From assembly GCA_029780675.1 (NCBI GenBank), contig JAKOYE010000011.1:1-40767 (forward strand): a stretch of 40,767 bases of DNA, written 5' to 3'. How positions within the stretch are numbered: the stretch's first letter is position 1; every line of letters starts with the position of its first letter. Shown one piece after another: positions 9,324 to 18,453 of this stretch. This stretch comes from Actinomycetes bacterium (GTDB taxonomy: Bacteria > Actinomycetota > Actinomycetes > Mycobacteriales > Mycobacteriaceae). The notes under the pieces were generated by a model. That model was not told the origin of the DNA. It made no database searches and saw only the letters and a list, made by a program, of their open reading frames with translations. A program made the translations under genes and the position numbers.

Positions 9324-10717
9324 CCGACCCGTCGCCCGACGAGATCGCAGCGCTGCTGCAGGTCGAGCACCTGCTCGACCAGCGCTGGCCGGAGACCAAG
9401 ATCGAGCCCAGTCTCACCCGCATCACTGCGCTGTTGGACGTGCTCGGTTCGCCGCAGCGCAACTACCCGTGCATCCACATCGCCGGTACCAACGGCAAGA
9501 CGTCGGTCGCCCGGATGGTCGACGCCCTGCTGACCGCACTGCATCAGCGCACCGGTCGCACCACCAGCCCGCACCTGCAGTCCGCGGTGGAACGGATCGC
9601 CATCGACAACCGGCCGATCAGCCCCGCCCGCTACGTCGAGACCTACCGCGAGATCGAGCCCTTCGTGCAGATGATCGACGCGCAGTCACAAGCCGGCGCA
9701 CTGGGCGCGCCCGGCCCGGCGATGAGCAAGTTCGAAGTCCTCACCGCGATGGCGTTCGCGGCCTTCTCGGATGCCCCGGTCGATATCGCCGTCATCGAGA
9801 CCGGCATGGGCGGACGGTGGGACGCCACCAATGTGATCGACGCACCGGTCGCGGTGATCACCACGATCGGTATCGACCATGCCGAGTATCTCGGCGGCAC
9901 CATCGCCGAGATCGCCGCCGAGAAGGCCGGCATCATCTCCGGCCCGCACAGCGGGGCCGAGACCGTCGCCGTGATCGGCGCTCAGTCGCCCGAGGCGATG
10001 GAAGTGCTTCTGGCCCAGTCGATTCGGGCGGACGCCGCCGTTGCGCGGGAGGGCTCGGAATTCGCGGTGCTGGATCGGCAGATCGCCGTCGGCGGACAGG
10101 TTCTCGAACTGCAGGGGCTCGGCGGGGTGTACCGGGAGGTGTTTCTGCCCTTGCACGGTGAGCACCAGGCACACAACGCCGTGATCGCCCTGGCGGCCGT
10201 GGAGGCGTTCTTCGGCGCCGGCGCGCAGCGCCAACTCGACGTCGATGCCGTCCGAGCCGGGTTCGCGACCGTGACCAGCCCCGGTCGGCTGGAGCGGATG
10301 CGCAGCGCCCCGGCGGTGTTCGTCGATGCCGCGCACAACCCCGCGGGGGCCGAAGCGCTGGCCCGGACGCTGGCCGACGAGTTCGACTTCCGCCACGTCG
10401 TCGGCGTGCTGGCGGTGCTCGACGGCAAGGACGTCGCCGGGATCCTCGGTGCCCTGGAGCCCGTCCTTGATCGGGTGGTGGTGACCGAGAACGGATCGCC
10501 GCGCGCCATGGACGTCGAATCGCTGGCACTGCGGGCCGAGGACGTCTTCGGCCCCGACCGGGTGGTGCGGGCGGCGGGCCTGCCAGACGCCATCGAGACC
10601 GCTACCGCCCTCGTCGAAGAGGAGTGCGACGGATACTCCGGCGCCGGGATCGTCATCACCGGGTCGGTCGTCACCGCGGGCGCTGCCCGCACCTTGTTCG
10701 GGAAGGACCCGCGATGA
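9320..10717 (+). CDS. folC: Folylpolyglutamate / dihydrofolate synthase
   Basis: ATP-dependent Mur-ligase-type enzyme that joins glutamate to dihydropteroate and folates. 465 residues; P-loop AGTNGKTS at 55-62 ([20 protein letters not shown]), followed by [14 protein letters not shown], the omega-loop region, and [11 protein letters not shown] characteristic of FolC. C-terminal glutamate ligase domain includes PGRLERM and [12 protein letters not shown]. The ATG overlaps the valS stop by four bases (ATGA), and its own stop overlaps the next start in the same way, giving a tight valS-folC-DUF4233 operon as in M. tuberculosis (Rv2448c-Rv2446c). Confidence 0.96.
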   Translation: MTDPSPDEIAALLQVEHLLDQRWPETKIEPSLTRITALLDVLGSPQRNYPCIHIAGTNGKTSVARMVDALLTALHQRTGRTTSPHLQSAVERIAIDNRPISPARYVETYREIEPFVQMIDAQSQAGALGAPGPAMSKFEVLTAMAFAAFSDAPVDIAVIETGMGGRWDATNVIDAPVAVITTIGIDHAEYLGGTIAEIAAEKAGIISGPHSGAETVAVIGAQSPEAMEVLLAQSIRADAAVAREGSEFAVLDRQIAVGGQVLELQGLGGVYREVFLPLHGEHQAHNAVIALAAVEAFFGAGAQRQLDVDAVRAGFATVTSPGRLERMRSAPAVFVDAAHNPAGAEALARTLADEFDFRHVVGVLAVLDGKDVAGILGALEPVLDRVVVTENGSPRAMDVESLALRAEDVFGPDRVVRAAGLPDAIETATALVEEECDGYSGAGIVITGSVVTAGAARTLFGKDPR

Positions 10718-11118
10718 CCCAGGCTGCGCCGCACGTTCCCGACCCGTGGAAGAGCTTCCGCGCGGTGATGGCCGGCACTCTCATCCTGGAGGTGATCACG
10801 GTCCTGCTGGCGCTGCCCGTGGTGTCCGCCGTCGGCGGCGGGTTGACCCCGTGGTCCACCGCCTACCTGCTCGGCTTCGCCGCTCTGTTGGTGCTGCTGG
10901 CAGGGGTGCAGGGCCGGCCGTGGGCGATCTGGGCGAACACAGCCGTGCAGTTGCTGTTGGTGCTCGGGTATTTCGTCTACCCGGCGATCGGTTTCATGGG
11001 CGTGCTGTTCCTGGTGGTCTGGGGTGTGATCGCCTACCTGCGCTACGAGGTGCGCCGTCGGCAGCGACTCGGGCTGCTGCCCGGTCAGCAGCCACGCCCG
11101 GACGGGCCGGTACGCTGA
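10714..11118 (+). CDS. DUF4233 membrane protein (Rv2446c type)
   Basis: A 134-residue integral membrane protein with four predicted hydrophobic segments (roughly 17-37, 44-64, 68-88, 92-110) and a basic C-terminal tail ([11 protein letters not shown]). Sequence type and position match M. tuberculosis Rv2446c, the DUF4233 protein always found behind folC in actinobacteria. The function is unknown; a link to folate or cell envelope is only contextual. The ATG at 10714 overlaps the folC stop (ATGA) and is preferred over an upstream in-frame codon at 10624 that would run deep into folC. Confidence 0.88.
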   Translation: MTQAAPHVPDPWKSFRAVMAGTLILEVITVLLALPVVSAVGGGLTPWSTAYLLGFAALLVLLAGVQGRPWAIWANTAVQLLLVLGYFVYPAIGFMGVLFLVVWGVIAYLRYEVRRRQRLGLLPGQQPRPDGPVR

Positions 11119-11176
11119 CCGCCGTGGTCGCGCAGGCGACGATGCATACCGAAGCGATGAGGAGGAACGGCGCCAG

Positions 11177-11587
11177 ATGACGGAGCGGACTCTTGTGCTT
11201 GTCAAGCCGGACGGTGTCGAGCGTCGGATGGTCGGTGAGATCATCGGCCGGATCGAACGGAAGGGCCTGACCCTCGTCGCGCTGGAACTCAAGCAGGTCA
11301 GCGACGAACTGGCCCGTGCGCACTACGCAGAGCACGCGGAAAAGGGATTCTTCGGCGAACTGCTGGAGTTCATCACGTCCGGCCCCGTGATCGCCGCGGT
11401 TCTCGAAGGCCCGCGCGCCGTCGCAGCGTTCCGCCAGCTTGCCGGCGGTACCGATCCGGTGGAGAAGGCCGCGCCCGGCAGCATCCGGGGCGACTTCGGA
11501 ATGGAGACGCAGTACAACCTGGTGCACGGTTCGGATTCCCCGGAGTCGGCTGCCCGGGAGATCGCGCTCTGGTTCCCGGGCCTGTAG
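11177..11587 (+). CDS. ndkA: Nucleoside diphosphate kinase
   Basis: Transfers the gamma phosphate of ATP to nucleoside diphosphates through a phospho-histidine. 136 residues, the normal length. [15 protein letters not shown] at the N-terminus is the Kpn loop/nucleotide-binding start; H117 in NLVHGSDS is the catalytic histidine. GAGGAGGAAC lies upstream of ATG 11177, a strong ribosome-binding site about 10 bases away. It follows the DUF4233 gene by 58 bases, so may be part of the valS operon, and a hairpin after its stop suggests transcription ends there. Confidence 0.96.
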   Translation: MTERTLVLVKPDGVERRMVGEIIGRIERKGLTLVALELKQVSDELARAHYAEHAEKGFFGELLEFITSGPVIAAVLEGPRAVAAFRQLAGGTDPVEKAAPGSIRGDFGMETQYNLVHGSDSPESAAREIALWFPGL

Positions 11588-11599
11588 GTCCCGGGCGGA

Positions 11600-11630
11600 A
11601 CCGCCGCGTGCGGGGAATCCCGGCGGCGGT
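11600..11630 (+). terminator. Hairpin after ndkA
   Basis: ACCGCCGC (11600-11607) pairs with GCGGCGGT (11623-11630), and within the loop CGGG (11611-11614) can pair with CCCG (11619-11622). There is no T tract, as is common for mycobacterial terminators. It lies 13 bases after the ndkA stop and just before the presumed rne promoter. Confidence 0.5.
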
Positions 11631-11631
11631 G

Positions 11632-11640
11632 TGTGATAAT
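11632..11640 (+). promoter_or_regulatory. Candidate extended -10 promoter for rne
   Basis: TGT directly followed by GATAAT (11635-11640) resembles an extended -10 element. A start near 11648 would give rne a leader of about 180 bases. The remaining spacer up to 11830 shows no open frame; it ends with the GAGGAGA ribosome-binding site. Long rne leaders are known in bacteria that autoregulate this gene; whether that applies here is inference. Confidence 0.4.
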
Positions 11641-11830
11641 TGCAGCCGGGGTTCGGAGACGGACTCCACGGAATGAGACTTTCGTCGTGCGCGACCACCG
11701 CGGCCTGCGGTGCGGCGCGGACCGTCGGCAGACCCATTCAGCCCATAGACCAAGCCCGGCAACGGGCGCATAGCGCAAGCCCTCGCGTGGCCGCCTCGTC
11801 CTGACGCGCCCGGGGGCTCGAGGAGAGTAC

Positions 11831-14800
11831 GTGGCCGACGATGAGTTCACAGCCGATCTGCCCGAAGCTCAGCCCCCGGCTGACGGCCCCGCCGAGCTGC
11901 CCGAACGGCTGAGGGTGCACTCCCTGGCCCGTGTGCTCGGCACCACCAGCAAGAGGGTGCTGGACGCACTGCGCGAACTCGACGGCCGCAGTCGGAGCGC
12001 GCATTCCAGCATCAACCAGGCCGACGCCGTTCGGGTCCGCGAACTGCTGGCCGAAGCCGAGAGCGAGGCCGCCGCGGTCGAGGTCGCGGTACCGGCCGAC
12101 ACCGATTCCGACGGACTCATCGAGACCGGCGCGGAACCGGAATCCAGGCTGATCCTGGAGACCCCGGAGCCGCCCGCCCCACCCAGCGCCGCCGTCGTCG
12201 AACCGGCGGCCTATATGCCGCTGTTCGTCGCCCCGCAGCCGATTGTGGTCGAGCCCGATGCCGATTCCGAGGCCGATACGGACGAGGTCGAGACACCTGA
12301 GCCCGGTGCCGAGGATGAGGAAGAAGGCGCCGCAGAGGCGGAGGGTGCGGAGCGTCCGGCAAACCGTCGTCGTCGTCGGGGCCGCCGTGGCCGTGGCAGG
12401 GGCCGTGGGGAGCAGGGCGAGGAAGAAGACGCCACTCCGGCGGCCGAGGGCGACAGCGACGAGGCCGGCCCCGACGGCGGTGCCGGGGATGATGCCGGGG
12501 ACGAAGCCGGTGAGGAGTCCGGCGAGGATTCCGCTGGAGATTCTGAGGCCGGTACCGACGGTGCGACGCGTCGCCGTCGCCGCCGCCGTCGCCGCAAGAG
12601 CGGGGCGGGGGACGGAGCGGAGGGATCCTCCACTGACGATCCGCCGAACACCGTCGTCCACGAGCGCGCACCCCGGGAGAAGGCCGACCGGTCCGACGAG
12701 ATTCAGGGGATCAGCGGATCGACCCGGCTGGAGGCCAAGCGTCAGCGCCGCCGCGACGGTCGCGACGCCGGGCGTCGCCGGCCCCCAGTGCTGTCCGAAG
12801 CGGAGTTCCTGGCCCGTCGCGAGGCGGTGAACCGGGTGATGGTGGTCCGCGACAAGGTGCGCCAAGAACCGCCGCATCAGGGTTCCCGCTACACCCAGAT
12901 CGCCGTTCTCGAGGACGGCATCGTCGTCGAACATTTCGTGACCTCGGCCGGTTCCGCGTCACTGGTGGGCAACATCTATCTCGGCATCGTGCAGAACGTG
13001 CTGCCCTCGATGGAGGCCGCGTTCGTCGATATCGGCCGAGGCCGCAACGGCGTGCTCTACGCCGGTGAGGTCAACTGGGAAGCCGCCGGACTCGGCGGAT
13101 CCAACCGCAAGATCGAGCAGGCACTCAAGCCCGGTGACTACGTCGTCGTGCAGGTCAGCAAGGACCCGGTGGGCCACAAGGGCGCGCGGCTGACCACCCA
13201 GGTGTCCCTGGCCGGGCGCTATCTGGTGTACGTGCCCGGCGCGTCGTCGACCGGCATCAGCCGCAAGCTGCCCGACACCGAACGGCAGCGGCTCAAGGAG
13301 ATCCTGCGCGAGGTTGTCCCCGCCGACGCCGGCGTGATCATCCGGACGGCCTCCGAAGGCGTGAAGTCCGATGACATCCGCGCGGACGTCACCAGGCTGC
13401 AGGAGCGATGGGCCGCCATCGCCGAGAAGGCCGAGGAGATCAAGGCCAAGCGGGCGGGCGCGGCGGTCGCCCTCTACGAGGAGCCCGACGTCCTCGTGAA
13501 GGTGATCCGCGACCTGTTCAACGAGGACTTCTCCGGGCTGATCGTCTCCGGAGACGCCGCCTGGGAGACCATCACCGGATACGTCGACGGCGTTGCGCCC
13601 GAACTGCTGTCCAAGCTCACCAAGTACGAGCCCGCGGGTGGGGACGGCCCGGACGTCTTCGCCGTGCACCGCATCGACGAGCAGCTCGCCAAGGCCATGG
13701 ACCGCAAGGTCTGGCTGCCGTCCGGCGGAACCCTGGTGATCGACCGCACCGAGGCGATGACGGTCGTCGATGTCAACACCGGCAAGTTCACCGGGGCCGG
13801 GGGCAACCTCGAACAGACCGTGACCAAGAACAACCTCGAGGCTGCCGAGGAGATCGTCCGGCAACTGAGGCTGCGCGATATCGGCGGCATCGTGGTCATC
13901 GACTTCATCGACATGGTGCTCGAATCCAACCGGGACCTCGTCCTGCGCCGGCTCACCGAGGCCCTGTCCCGTGATCGGACCCGTCACCAGGTCTCCGAAG
14001 TGACCTCACTCGGACTGGTGCAACTGACCCGCAAGCGGTTGGGCACCGGGCTTGTCGAGGCGTTCTCCAGTAACTGCCCTGAGTGCAGTGGTCGCGGCAT
14101 CGTCCTGCATTCCGACCCCGTCGACAACGCCTCGGCGCCCGGTCGTAAGAACCAGGCGCCAGCGGCCCCGACTGCATCCGGGGGCCGGCGGGGCCGGCGT
14201 GGCAGGAAGGGCCGCACCGAGGAGGTGCCGGTGGCCCGCGTCCCGGTCCACGCACCGGGGGAGCACCCCCTGTTCAAGGCGATGGCCGCGGCCGGAAAGT
14301 CCGGTGAGGACGAGGGCGCTGGGGACGGGGAGGCCACCGAGGATGATCTCGATGTCGCACGCCTCGCCGAGGTGGATGACGAGGTAGCCGTGTCGGCAGC
14401 CGTTGTCGGGGATTTCGACGACGATGACGAGTCCGATGGCCAAGCTCTCGGGGACGACGCCGAAGATGAAGACGACGCCGAAGACGAAGGCGAGGACGGT
14501 GACGTCGAGGAGATCGAACTCGACGACGTCGACGAGGACGCCATCGACGACGTGGCGTTCGAGGAGGACGAAACCCTCGAGATCGTTGCTGAGGACGACG
14601 ACGAGGACGATGAGGACCTCGACGAGGACGATGACGACGAGGACGATGACGACGAGGACGATGACGACGAGGACGAGGACGACGACCTCGACGACGAGGA
14701 CGACGACGAAGAAGACCTCGACGATGACGACGACGATGACGAAGAAGACCTCGACGACGATGACGATGACGACGATGACGACGAGGTTCCGCCGCCGCCC

Positions 14801-14860
14801 CCGGCGCGCCGGCCTCGCCGCCGCGCCGCGGCCCGTCCGGCCGGCCCGCCCGTGGTTTGA
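11831..14860 (+). CDS. rne: Ribonuclease E/G
   Basis: Endoribonuclease that starts mRNA decay and processes rRNA and tRNA precursors. 1009 residues. Residues about 26-73 (LRVHSLARVLGTTSKRVLDAL ...) resemble the helical IF2_N domain of translation factor IF-2. An acidic/basic disordered region runs to about 340. The catalytic core follows: S1 RNA-binding domain (about 380-460) and the nuclease domain with metal-binding D647 (VVDVNTG) and D691 (IDFIDM), then the zinc-link Cys pair C749/C752 (CPECSGRG). The C-terminal part (about 850-990) is extremely acidic and ends in a Pro/Arg stretch. GTG start with GAGGAGA five bases upstream. The dctA gene that follows rne in M. tuberculosis is absent. Confidence 0.95.
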   Translation: MADDEFTADLPEAQPPADGPAELPERLRVHSLARVLGTTSKRVLDALRELDGRSRSAHSSINQADAVRVRELLAEAESEAAAVEVAVPADTDSDGLIETGAEPESRLILETPEPPAPPSAAVVEPAAYMPLFVAPQPIVVEPDADSEADTDEVETPEPGAEDEEEGAAEAEGAERPANRRRRRGRRGRGRGRGEQGEEEDATPAAEGDSDEAGPDGGAGDDAGDEAGEESGEDSAGDSEAGTDGATRRRRRRRRRKSGAGDGAEGSSTDDPPNTVVHERAPREKADRSDEIQGISGSTRLEAKRQRRRDGRDAGRRRPPVLSEAEFLARREAVNRVMVVRDKVRQEPPHQGSRYTQIAVLEDGIVVEHFVTSAGSASLVGNIYLGIVQNVLPSMEAAFVDIGRGRNGVLYAGEVNWEAAGLGGSNRKIEQALKPGDYVVVQVSKDPVGHKGARLTTQVSLAGRYLVYVPGASSTGISRKLPDTERQRLKEILREVVPADAGVIIRTASEGVKSDDIRADVTRLQERWAAIAEKAEEIKAKRAGAAVALYEEPDVLVKVIRDLFNEDFSGLIVSGDAAWETITGYVDGVAPELLSKLTKYEPAGGDGPDVFAVHRIDEQLAKAMDRKVWLPSGGTLVIDRTEAMTVVDVNTGKFTGAGGNLEQTVTKNNLEAAEEIVRQLRLRDIGGIVVIDFIDMVLESNRDLVLRRLTEALSRDRTRHQVSEVTSLGLVQLTRKRLGTGLVEAFSSNCPECSGRGIVLHSDPVDNASAPGRKNQAPAAPTASGGRRGRRGRKGRTEEVPVARVPVHAPGEHPLFKAMAAAGKSGEDEGAGDGEATEDDLDVARLAEVDDEVAVSAAVVGDFDDDDESDGQALGDDAEDEDDAEDEGEDGDVEEIELDDVDEDAIDDVAFEEDETLEIVAEDDDEDDEDLDEDDDDEDDDDEDDDDEDEDDDLDDEDDDEEDLDDDDDDDEEDLDDDDDDDDDDEVPPPPPARRPRRRAAARPAGPPVV
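14621..14665 (+). repeat. 15-bp tandem repeat (3 perfect copies) in rne tail
   Basis: GACGAGGACGATGAC is repeated three times without change (14621-14635, 14636-14650, 14651-14665), in frame, coding DEDDD each time from residue 931. Degenerate Asp/Glu codons continue on both sides (about 14580-14785). This is a likely site of length variation between strains. Confidence 0.85.
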
Positions 14861-14886
14861 CCCTCCGGTGCTGGTCGGAGTAACCT
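14857..14886 (+). promoter_or_regulatory. Promoter of rplU-rpmA operon
   Basis: TTGACC (14857-14862) and TAACCT (14881-14886) are separated by 18 bases, a good match to sigA-type mycobacterial promoters. The -35 box overlaps the stop codon of rne. The expected start near 14893 gives a leader of about 167 bases before rplU. Confidence 0.6.
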
Positions 14887-15000
14887 TGCCCAGTTGCCGC
14901 CTGGCCCCGCCGACGGCAGTGCGATCGCCGGTCCGACCGGTCTGACCCGCACCCAAGACCAGCTCGCCCCACCTCCGGTGGCGCGTGCCCAGCGAGCAGC

Positions 15001-15042
15001 GCGACAACCGTCGCCGAGAGATGAAGCGCGACGATCAGTCGC
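15001..15042 (+). promoter_or_regulatory. Twin hairpins in rplU leader
   Basis: Two consecutive hairpins with identical stems: GCGAC-AACC-GTCGC (15001-15014) and GCGAC-GATCA-GTCGC (15028-15042), both set in the longer shared context GCGCGAC...GTCGCCGA. They end 18 bases before the rplU start codon, inside the leader predicted from the promoter at 14857-14886. Possible binding site of ribosomal protein L21 or another regulator; this is inference. Confidence 0.45.
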
Positions 15043-15060
15043 CGATGTGGAAGAGGAACG

Positions 15061-15384
15061 ATGGCAGCCGAGACAGCCACCTACGCGATCGTCAAGACCG
15101 GCGGCAAGCAGTACAAGGTCGCGGTCGGCGACATTGTGAAGGTCGAGAAGATCGAGTCCGAGCCCGGTGCGTCGGTGTCGCTCCCGGTCGCCCTGGTCGT
15201 CAACGGTGCCAAGGTCACCACCGACGCCGGTGAGCTGGCCAAGGTCGCGGTCACCGGCGAGGTGCTCGAGCACACCAAGGGTCCGAAGATCCGCATTCAC
15301 AAGTTCAAGAACAAGACCGGCTACCACAAGCGTCAGGGCCACCGTCAACAGCTGACCGTGCTCAAGGTCACCGGTATCAAGTAG
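15061..15384 (+). CDS. rplU: 50S ribosomal protein L21
   Basis: Structural protein of the large ribosomal subunit that contacts 23S rRNA. 107 residues; [18 protein letters not shown] at the start and [24 protein letters not shown] near the end are L21 signatures. The ATG at 15061 follows GAAGAGGAACG. It is 20 bases upstream of rpmA in the usual rplU-rpmA-obgE order. Confidence 0.97.
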   Translation: MAAETATYAIVKTGGKQYKVAVGDIVKVEKIESEPGASVSLPVALVVNGAKVTTDAGELAKVAVTGEVLEHTKGPKIRIHKFKNKTGYHKRQGHRQQLTVLKVTGIK

Positions 15385-15404
15385 CGACAGGGAGCGACAC
15401 AGAC

Positions 15405-15671
15405 ATGGCACATAAAAAGGGCGCTTCCAGCTCACGCAACGGACGCGAATCCAACGCCCAGCGACTCGGCGTCAAGCGGTTCGGCGGCCAGGTCGTCAAG
15501 GCCGGCGAGATCCTCGTCCGCCAGCGTGGTACCCACTTCCATCCCGGCGTGAACGTCGGCCGCGGTGGTGACGACACCCTGTTCGCCACCGCCCCCGGCG
15601 CGGTGGAGTTCGGCGTCAAGCGCGGCCGCAAGACCGTCAACGTCGTCCGCGCCGCACGACCGGAGGCCTAA
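15405..15671 (+). CDS. rpmA: 50S ribosomal protein L27
   Basis: Large-subunit protein whose N-terminus reaches the peptidyl transferase centre. 88 residues; [20 protein letters not shown] and LGVKRFGGQ are typical, and the N-terminus begins directly with the functional MAHKKG, without the cleavable extension of some Firmicutes. AGGGAG upstream of ATG 15405. Co-transcribed with rplU. Confidence 0.97.
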   Translation: MAHKKGASSSRNGRESNAQRLGVKRFGGQVVKAGEILVRQRGTHFHPGVNVGRGGDDTLFATAPGAVEFGVKRGRKTVNVVRAARPEA

Positions 15672-15744
15672 GCTCGCGACGGTAACGCCACGGCGGTCTC
15701 ACGAGAGGTTTCCCGCCGCAGCGTTGCTTTCGAAGGAGTTCCTC

Positions 15745-17205
15745 ATGCCACGGTTCGTCGATCGCGTGGTCATCCACGCCCGCGCCGGGAACGGCGGTAA
15801 CGGCTGCGCCTCGGTCCACCGGGAGAAGTTCAAGCCCCTGGGCGGCCCCGATGGGGGCAACGGTGGTCGCGGCGGGAGCGTCGTCCTGGTGGTCGATCCA
15901 CAGGTCCACACGCTGCTCGACTTCCATTTCCACCCGAATGTCGTGGCACCGTCGGGAAAGCAGGGCTCCGGCAACAACCGCGACGGGGCCTCCGGCGCCG
16001 ACTTGGAGGTCCGGGTCCCGGACGGCACCGTCGTCCTCGATGCGCAGGGCCGGTTGCTGGCCGACCTCGTCGGTGCGGGCACCCGGTTCGTCGCCGCTGA
16101 GGGCGGCCGCGGCGGCCTGGGCAACGCGGCGCTGGCCTCCCGTACCCGCAAGGCGCCCGGTTTCGCTCTTCTGGGGGAGAAGGGTCAGGCCAGTGACCTC
16201 ACCCTCGAACTCAAGACCGTGGCCGACGTCGGACTCGTCGGCTTCCCGTCGGCCGGTAAGTCGTCGCTGGTCTCGGCGATCTCGGCGGCCAAACCGAAGA
16301 TCGCTGACTACCCCTTCACCACGCTGGTACCCAACCTCGGCGTGGTGGCGGCCGGTGACCACACCTTCACCGTCGCCGACGTCCCCGGCCTGATCCCCGG
16401 GGCCTCTCAGGGCCGCGGGCTGGGACTGGACTTCCTGCGACATATCGAGCGGTGTGCGGTGCTGGTCCACGTCGTGGACTGCGCAACCCTGGAACCCGGG
16501 CGTGACCCGATCTCCGACATCGATGCGCTCGAGGCCGAACTCGCCGCCTATGAGCCCACTCTGCAGGGTGATTCCACCCTGGGCGACCTGGCCGATCGGC
16601 CGCGTGCGGTGGTCCTCAACAAGATCGACGTTCCCGAGGCCAGGGAACTGGCCGAGTTCGTCCGTCCCGAGATCGCCGAGCGCGGGTGGCCGGTGTTCGA
16701 GGTGTCCACGGCCAGTCGGGAGGGGCTGCGGGAACTGACCTTCGCGCTGTGGGACATGGTCGCGGCGTATCGTGCCGCCCAGCCGCCGACGGTGGTGCGA
16801 CGGCCGGTGATCCGTCCGATCCCGCGCGACAGCAGCGGTTTCACCGTCGAACCCGATCCGGCGCAGCCCGGCGGTTTCATCGTCCGCGGTGAGCGTCCGC
16901 AGCGCTGGGTGGCGCAGACCAACTTCGACAATGACGAGGCGGTGGGCTTCCTCGGGGACCGGCTGGCCCGCCTGGGAGTCGAGGACGAACTGCTCCGCCA
17001 GGGTGCCACCCCGGGGTGCGCGGTGACCATCGGCGAGATGACCTTCGACTGGGAGCCGCAGACCCCCGCCGGGGTGGACATCACCCCGACCGGACGCGGC
17101 ACCGATGTGCGATTGGAGCGCAACGACAGAGTCGGTGCCGCTGAGCGCAAGGAGGCCCGGCGACAGCGCCGGGAGCACTCCGATGGCGCCGGGGATGGTT
17201 CGTGA
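15745..17205 (+). CDS. obgE: Obg-family GTPase
   Basis: Essential GTPase linking ribosome assembly and stress signalling. 486 residues. Obg domain with glycine-rich arms at 1-158 ([20 protein letters not shown] and following), GTPase domain with P-loop GFPSAGKSS at 166-174, switch region and [13 protein letters not shown] motif (LNKIDVPE), then a C-terminal OCT domain (about 350-430) and a basic tail. The ATG at 15745 with GAAGGAG eight bases upstream is chosen over in-frame codons from 15565, which would overlap rpmA. The stop overlaps the proB GTG (GTGA), implying coupled translation. Confidence 0.96.
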   Translation: MPRFVDRVVIHARAGNGGNGCASVHREKFKPLGGPDGGNGGRGGSVVLVVDPQVHTLLDFHFHPNVVAPSGKQGSGNNRDGASGADLEVRVPDGTVVLDAQGRLLADLVGAGTRFVAAEGGRGGLGNAALASRTRKAPGFALLGEKGQASDLTLELKTVADVGLVGFPSAGKSSLVSAISAAKPKIADYPFTTLVPNLGVVAAGDHTFTVADVPGLIPGASQGRGLGLDFLRHIERCAVLVHVVDCATLEPGRDPISDIDALEAELAAYEPTLQGDSTLGDLADRPRAVVLNKIDVPEARELAEFVRPEIAERGWPVFEVSTASREGLRELTFALWDMVAAYRAAQPPTVVRRPVIRPIPRDSSGFTVEPDPAQPGGFIVRGERPQRWVAQTNFDNDEAVGFLGDRLARLGVEDELLRQGATPGCAVTIGEMTFDWEPQTPAGVDITPTGRGTDVRLERNDRVGAAERKEARRQRREHSDGAGDGS

Positions 17206-18302
17206 GCGCCCATCGGGAGGCCATTCGCTCCGCCCGCAGCATCGTCGTCAAGATCGGCACCACGGCGCTGACGGATCCTTCCGGGCTGTTCGACACCGGC
17301 CGGCTGGCGGTGCTGGCCGAGGCGATCGAGGCCCGGATGAAGTCCGGCACCGACGTGGTGATCGTGTCCTCCGGTGCCATCGCCGCCGGGATCGAGCCGC
17401 TCGGGCTCTCCAAGCGGCCCACCGACCTGGCCACCAAGCAGGCCGCCGCAAGTGTCGGCCAGGTCGCCCTGGTCAACGCCTGGAGTGCGGCGTTCGCCCG
17501 CTATGACCGCACTGTCGGTCAGGTGCTGTTGACCGCGCACGACATCTCCCAGCGGGTGCAGCACACCAACGCCCAACGCACGCTGGACCGGCTGCGTGCG
17601 CTGCACGCTGTCGCCATCGTGAACGAGAACGACACGGTGGCCACCAACGAGATCCGGTTCGGCGACAACGACCGGCTGTCGGCTCTGGTGGCGCACCTGG
17701 TGGGCGCCGACGCGCTGGTGCTGCTCTCCGATATCGACGGGCTGTACGACGCCGATCCGCGTAAGGGCGGCGCGCGCTTCATCGCCGAGGTGGCGGGTCC
17801 GGACGACCTCGACGGGGTGGTCGCCGGGCAGGGCAGTCGGCTCGGCACCGGCGGAATGGCCTCGAAACTGTCCTCGGCGCTGCTGGCCGCCGACGCCGGG
17901 GTTCCGGTGCTGCTGGCCGCCGCGGCCGATGCGCCCGCCGCGCTGAGTGACGCATCGGTGGGCACGGTCTTCGCAGCGCGGTCGACGCGGATGTCGGCGC
18001 GGAGGTTCTGGGTGCGCTATGCCGCGGAGGCTGCCGGGTCGCTGACCCTCGACGCGGGCGCGGTTCGTGCGGTGGCCGAGCAGCGCCGTTCGCTGCTCCC
18101 CGCCGGGATCACCGCGGCTACCGGCAAATTCTTCGGCGGCGACGTGGTGGAGCTGCACGGCCCGGACGGCGGGATGCTCGGCCGTGGGGTGGTGACCTAT
18201 GACGCGGCGGAGTTGGCGGGCATGCTGGGACGATCCACCACCGATCTGCCGGCGGAGCTGCGCCGTCCCGCTGTGCACGCCGATGACTTGGTCGTCGGCT
18301 AG
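17202..18302 (+). CDS. proB: Glutamate 5-kinase
   Basis: First step of proline synthesis: phosphorylates the side chain of glutamate. 366 residues. Amino-acid kinase domain (about 8-255) with [18 protein letters not shown] and [12 protein letters not shown] motifs, followed by a C-terminal PUA domain (about 275-360). The GTG start overlaps the obgE stop. The partner enzyme gene, proA, is at 33902, separated by the accessory region and nadE; this split obgE-proB ... proA order is that of M. tuberculosis. A hairpin overlaps the stop codon, so the operon probably ends here. Confidence 0.96.
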   Translation: MSAHREAIRSARSIVVKIGTTALTDPSGLFDTGRLAVLAEAIEARMKSGTDVVIVSSGAIAAGIEPLGLSKRPTDLATKQAAASVGQVALVNAWSAAFARYDRTVGQVLLTAHDISQRVQHTNAQRTLDRLRALHAVAIVNENDTVATNEIRFGDNDRLSALVAHLVGADALVLLSDIDGLYDADPRKGGARFIAEVAGPDDLDGVVAGQGSRLGTGGMASKLSSALLAADAGVPVLLAAAADAPAALSDASVGTVFAARSTRMSARRFWVRYAAEAAGSLTLDAGAVRAVAEQRRSLLPAGITAATGKFFGGDVVELHGPDGGMLGRGVVTYDAAELAGMLGRSTTDLPAELRRPAVHADDLVVG

Positions 18303-18328
18303 CAGAAGGACTTTCGGCCTTTTCTGCT
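18301..18328 (+). terminator. proB: Hairpin terminator at proB end
   Basis: AGCAGAA (18301-18307) pairs with TTCTGCT (18322-18328); GG (18308-18309) and CC (18318-18319) can extend the stem. It overlaps the last two bases of the proB stop codon and has a short T run inside the 3' arm. The rest of the spacer to 18453 shows no gene. Confidence 0.6.
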
Positions 18329-18453
18329 CCGCGGCCGGGATCAATTCAGGATCAAAGCCGGGCGGAGCTCCCTCGAACGTGATCGAATCTCCTGGCATCC
18401 GACCGGGTTGGCTGGGTGGGACACCGAACATCAGATCGAAGACGGGGACTGCC

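Noticed and set aside
13984..15435. 483-codon minus-strand frame with poly-Ser
   Set aside because: Antisense of the Asp-rich tail of rne (GAC/GAT reads as Val/Ser) and of rplU. Low complexity, no start signal.
18199..18453. Upstream extension of the PGRS-peptidase gene
   Set aside because: It overlaps the end of proB and its terminator; GTG 18454 gives a complete signal peptide like that of the gene at 27323.
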